From positions 1 to 6,009 of the forward strand of contig JAMOMX010000422.1 of the NCBI GenBank assembly GCA_027066935.1: a stretch of 6,009 bases of DNA, in the 5' to 3' direction. Every line of letters begins with the position of its first letter. The first letter of the stretch is position 1. Origin of the DNA: Sulfurimonas sp. (GTDB lineage Bacteria; Campylobacterota; Campylobacteria; Campylobacterales; Sulfurimonadaceae). Below, piece by piece: positions 4,738 through 6,009 of the stretch. A program made the position numbers and the translations under genes. The notes beneath the pieces are model-generated. The model was not told the DNA's origin, made no database searches, and saw nothing but the letters and a program-made list of their open reading frames with translations.

Positions 4738-5469
4738 TTATTTGTTGATAAAGTCTTGAACTTCTTCTATGCGATATGCTGGACTTTTTTTATGTAACAT
4801 TGCATGACAATTTGGACAAACTGGTCTTAAATCTTCAATAGGATTTATCTCATATTGTTCTTTAATCTCTGACAATGGTTTAAGATGGTGTACATGAATA
4901 AAGTTTTTACCAATTTCTCCATAAGTTTTTTCAAAATCAAATTTACAAATTGAACATTTATATCCATATTTTTCTATACACTGTTGTCTCGCTTTTTGAT
5001 TTCTTTCAAAAGCATTTACCATAACTTGTCGTTTTGCACCCTCTGTTAAATTTTGATTATCATCTATTATTTCATCAGGATATATAGTTGTATTCATATT
5101 GAGAACTTGATTTATCTCTTGTTTTTTTGATTCATTATCAATATAAGTTGTTCTTGTTCCAAAAATCTTATTATTTAATCTATTATCAGAGTTAATAACT
5201 TGTATATTTTCTAATGCATGTCCATATACATAAGTTTCATCTCTTTCTCTGTCAATTAATAGTTCTCCTGTATAAATTCCTATTGCTACGATATAACTAT
5301 CATAAGCAAAATAAATTGCATCTCCTTTTTGTAATTTTTCTCCTCTTTTTACTGAATCAAAAAAATGACTTTTATCCCTTTCTGGAAGTGTATGAGAAAA
5401 AAATTCTTTTGTTTTCTCAATATTCTCAAAACCATCAATGCCTTGTTTTAATCTAAATAATAAATCCAT
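4738..5469 (-). CDS. HNH endonuclease with N-terminal PUA/EVE-like region
   Basis: A 243-residue protein. The C-terminal half (about 140-243) is an HNH nuclease of the McrA-like type: VNAFERNQKARQQCIEKYG, zinc-binding Cys172 and Cys175 (CSIC), HVHH at 192-195, then CPNCHAMLH (218-226) with Cys218, Cys221, Asn220 and His222. All expected catalytic and zinc residues are present. This domain nicks or cuts DNA with a metal ion. The N-terminal half (1-125) contains LQKGDAIYFAYDSYIVAIGIYTGE, like the strand pattern of PUA/EVE-type folds that often read modified bases; this part is inferred. No methylase is nearby, so a modification-dependent (type IV-like) restriction enzyme is plausible. The ATG is supported by AAGGA six bases or so upstream. 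It is the only gene of its cassette and stops three bases from attC5. Nuclease call firm, specificity unknown. Confidence 0.85.
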   Translation of the reverse strand: MDLLFRLKQGIDGFENIEKTKEFFSHTLPERDKSHFFDSVKRGEKLQKGDAIYFAYDSYIVAIGIYTGELLIDRERDETYVYGHALENIQVINSDNRLNNKIFGTRTTYIDNESKKQEINQVLNMNTTIYPDEIIDDNQNLTEGAKRQVMVNAFERNQKARQQCIEKYGYKCSICKFDFEKTYGEIGKNFIHVHHLKPLSEIKEQYEINPIEDLRPVCPNCHAMLHKKSPAYRIEEVQDFINK

Positions 5470-5495
5470 ATTCTTTCCTTTTTTAGAGATTTTTG

Positions 5496-5520
5496 TACAA
5501 CTTTTTTTAAAAAAGTTGTA
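5496..5520 (-). repeat. Cassette palindrome, copy 5
   Basis: The longest copy: TACAAC, seven T, six A, GTTGTA, giving 12-bp perfect arms around a central T. It lies 26 nt before the HNH gene ATG and 95 nt from the R' cut of attC6. The plus-strand left flank is AGAGATTTTTG. In gene direction it is preceded by CTATGCAAACCC, shared with copy 2. Confidence 0.82.
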
Positions 5521-5611
5521 GGGTTTGCATAGAGAATATGAGCTTTAATTTTAGCTCAATTCCTAAATACTTCAATGTGCTTTTTTTACTTGGAATATCT
5601 GAACTTTGTAC

Positions 5612-5740
5612 TTATAACGACCAAGTACAAAAATATATGGCTGTTAACTATCGTTATAATATCTGCATGATATCATGTTTTTTTCTCTTTGAAATTTGCC
5701 GTTAGAGCCATATATTTTTGTTTGCTACGCCTTGTTATGA
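5612..5740 (-). other. attC6 integron recombination site
   Basis: A 129-bp site. In gene direction the R'' core is TCATAAC and the R' core GTTATAA. The perfect 16-bp stem pairs ACAAAAATATATGGCT with AGCCATATATTTTTGT. The interior (ACTATCGTTATAATATCTG, TTTGCCGTTAG) matches attC5. It marks the 5' boundary of the HNH cassette. Confidence 0.87.
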
Positions 5741-6009
5741 AACAATGGTTACCACTCCAAATCAAACTTGGCATGAAGTCAGTTGAGCTTTGCTTCCAGA
5801 GATAGTTTTTACATCTAGTTGGCTTTCTTTTGTAACCCAAAGTTTTTTGTCTTTTTAATGTTCTGTAGTTTAAAAGTACAAAAGTTTTTCTTTAAAGTGG
5901 TTGTTTTGCCTTTTGAGTTTTTTAAAGAAAATTTGCTTTGAAATTACTTTTACCTCTTTTGTGCGGTGGTTAATAACTCAATAGTCTTTTATATTTTAAT
6001 TGGGTTATA
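5741..6009 (-). other. Gene-poor stretch with a possible degenerate attC
   Basis: No convincing gene. GTAACCCAA at 5832-5840 is complementary to TTGGGTTAT at 6000-6008. Between them AAAAGTA and CTTTAAA segments near 5873-5897 pair imperfectly with 5919-5952. This could be a long (about 180 bp) degenerate attC from 5830 to the window end, which would make 5618-5835 a tiny cassette without a proper gene. The pairing is poorer than in the other sites and the interior motifs are missing. A minus-strand frame is open from 5891 to 5673, through attC6, but has only a late ATG (5774) and no ribosome binding site. Confidence 0.3.

Larger units (their letters stand above)
4611..5617 (-). mobile_element. 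Integron cassette E (HNH nuclease)
   Basis: Single-gene cassette of about 1.0 kb between the R' cut points of attC6 (upstream) and attC5 (its own). The leader contains a GAGCT/AGCTC inverted repeat near 5540-5557 and the palindromic element at 5496-5520. The gene stop lies three bases from the R'' core of attC5. Confidence 0.75.

Noticed and set aside
5214..5456. Plus-strand open frame of 80 codons
   Set aside because: It lies entirely opposite the N-terminal half of the HNH gene. Its hydrophobic Leu/Phe-rich product is what the complement of a Lys/Glu-rich gene gives.
5673..5774. A 33-aa minus-strand frame starting at ATG 5774
   Set aside because: It runs two thirds of its length through attC6, has no ribosome binding site, and its product resembles no protein I know. 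Kept only as an observation.

Overview
The window is a stretch of an integron gene-cassette array from an AT-rich bacterium, read on the minus strand. Six attC-like recombination sites divide it into five complete cassettes plus a partial cassette at each edge. The stop codon of the last gene is usually within a few bases of the attC that follows it, and every convincing gene points the same way, as expected for cassettes. No integrase gene, attI site or rRNA/tRNA gene is visible, so this is either an internal part of a larger chromosomal integron or an array without an integrase. The very low GC content, Lys/Asn/Ile-rich proteins and the type of ParE/antitoxin pair suggest a Campylobacterota member (Arcobacter- or Sulfurimonas-like). 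That host assignment is an inference.

Reading in gene direction (right to left): the right edge (5741-6009) is a gene-poor stretch with a possible long, degenerate attC. Next comes a cassette with an HNH nuclease that carries an N-terminal PUA/EVE-like region (4738-5469). It is followed by a large three-gene cassette with two DUF488 proteins and a dual-OB-domain protein, translationally coupled by two TAATG overlaps (2719-4402). Then come a two-gene cassette with an unknown 86-aa protein and a Cys-rich YidD-like protein (1922-2524), a cassette with an ABM-type monooxygenase-fold domain fused to a HARE-like winged helix (1129-1650), and a ParE/RelE-type toxin-antitoxin cassette (280-805). The left edge (1-146) is the gene-free start of the next cassette.

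Five attC sites (129-133 bp) are close relatives: their stems differ in sequence but pairing is kept by matched changes. The sixth (57 bp, downstream of the DUF488/dual-OB genes) is of a short, different type. All five complete cassettes also carry a second repeated element that no gene explains. It is a 22-25-bp T-run/A-run palindrome with paired changes between copies, 55-97 nt after the cassette's recombination point (91-97 in four of five) and 26-90 nt before the first start codon. It is the most unusual signal here, together with the coupled DUF488-DUF488-dual-OB operon, which is a candidate nucleic-acid-directed or defence-type system of unknown mechanism.

The genes need not work together, because cassettes are independent mobile units. 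The toxin-antitoxin pair plausibly stabilises the array, and the HNH protein and the DUF488/dual-OB operon fit the idea that integrons store anti-phage or genome-defence functions.
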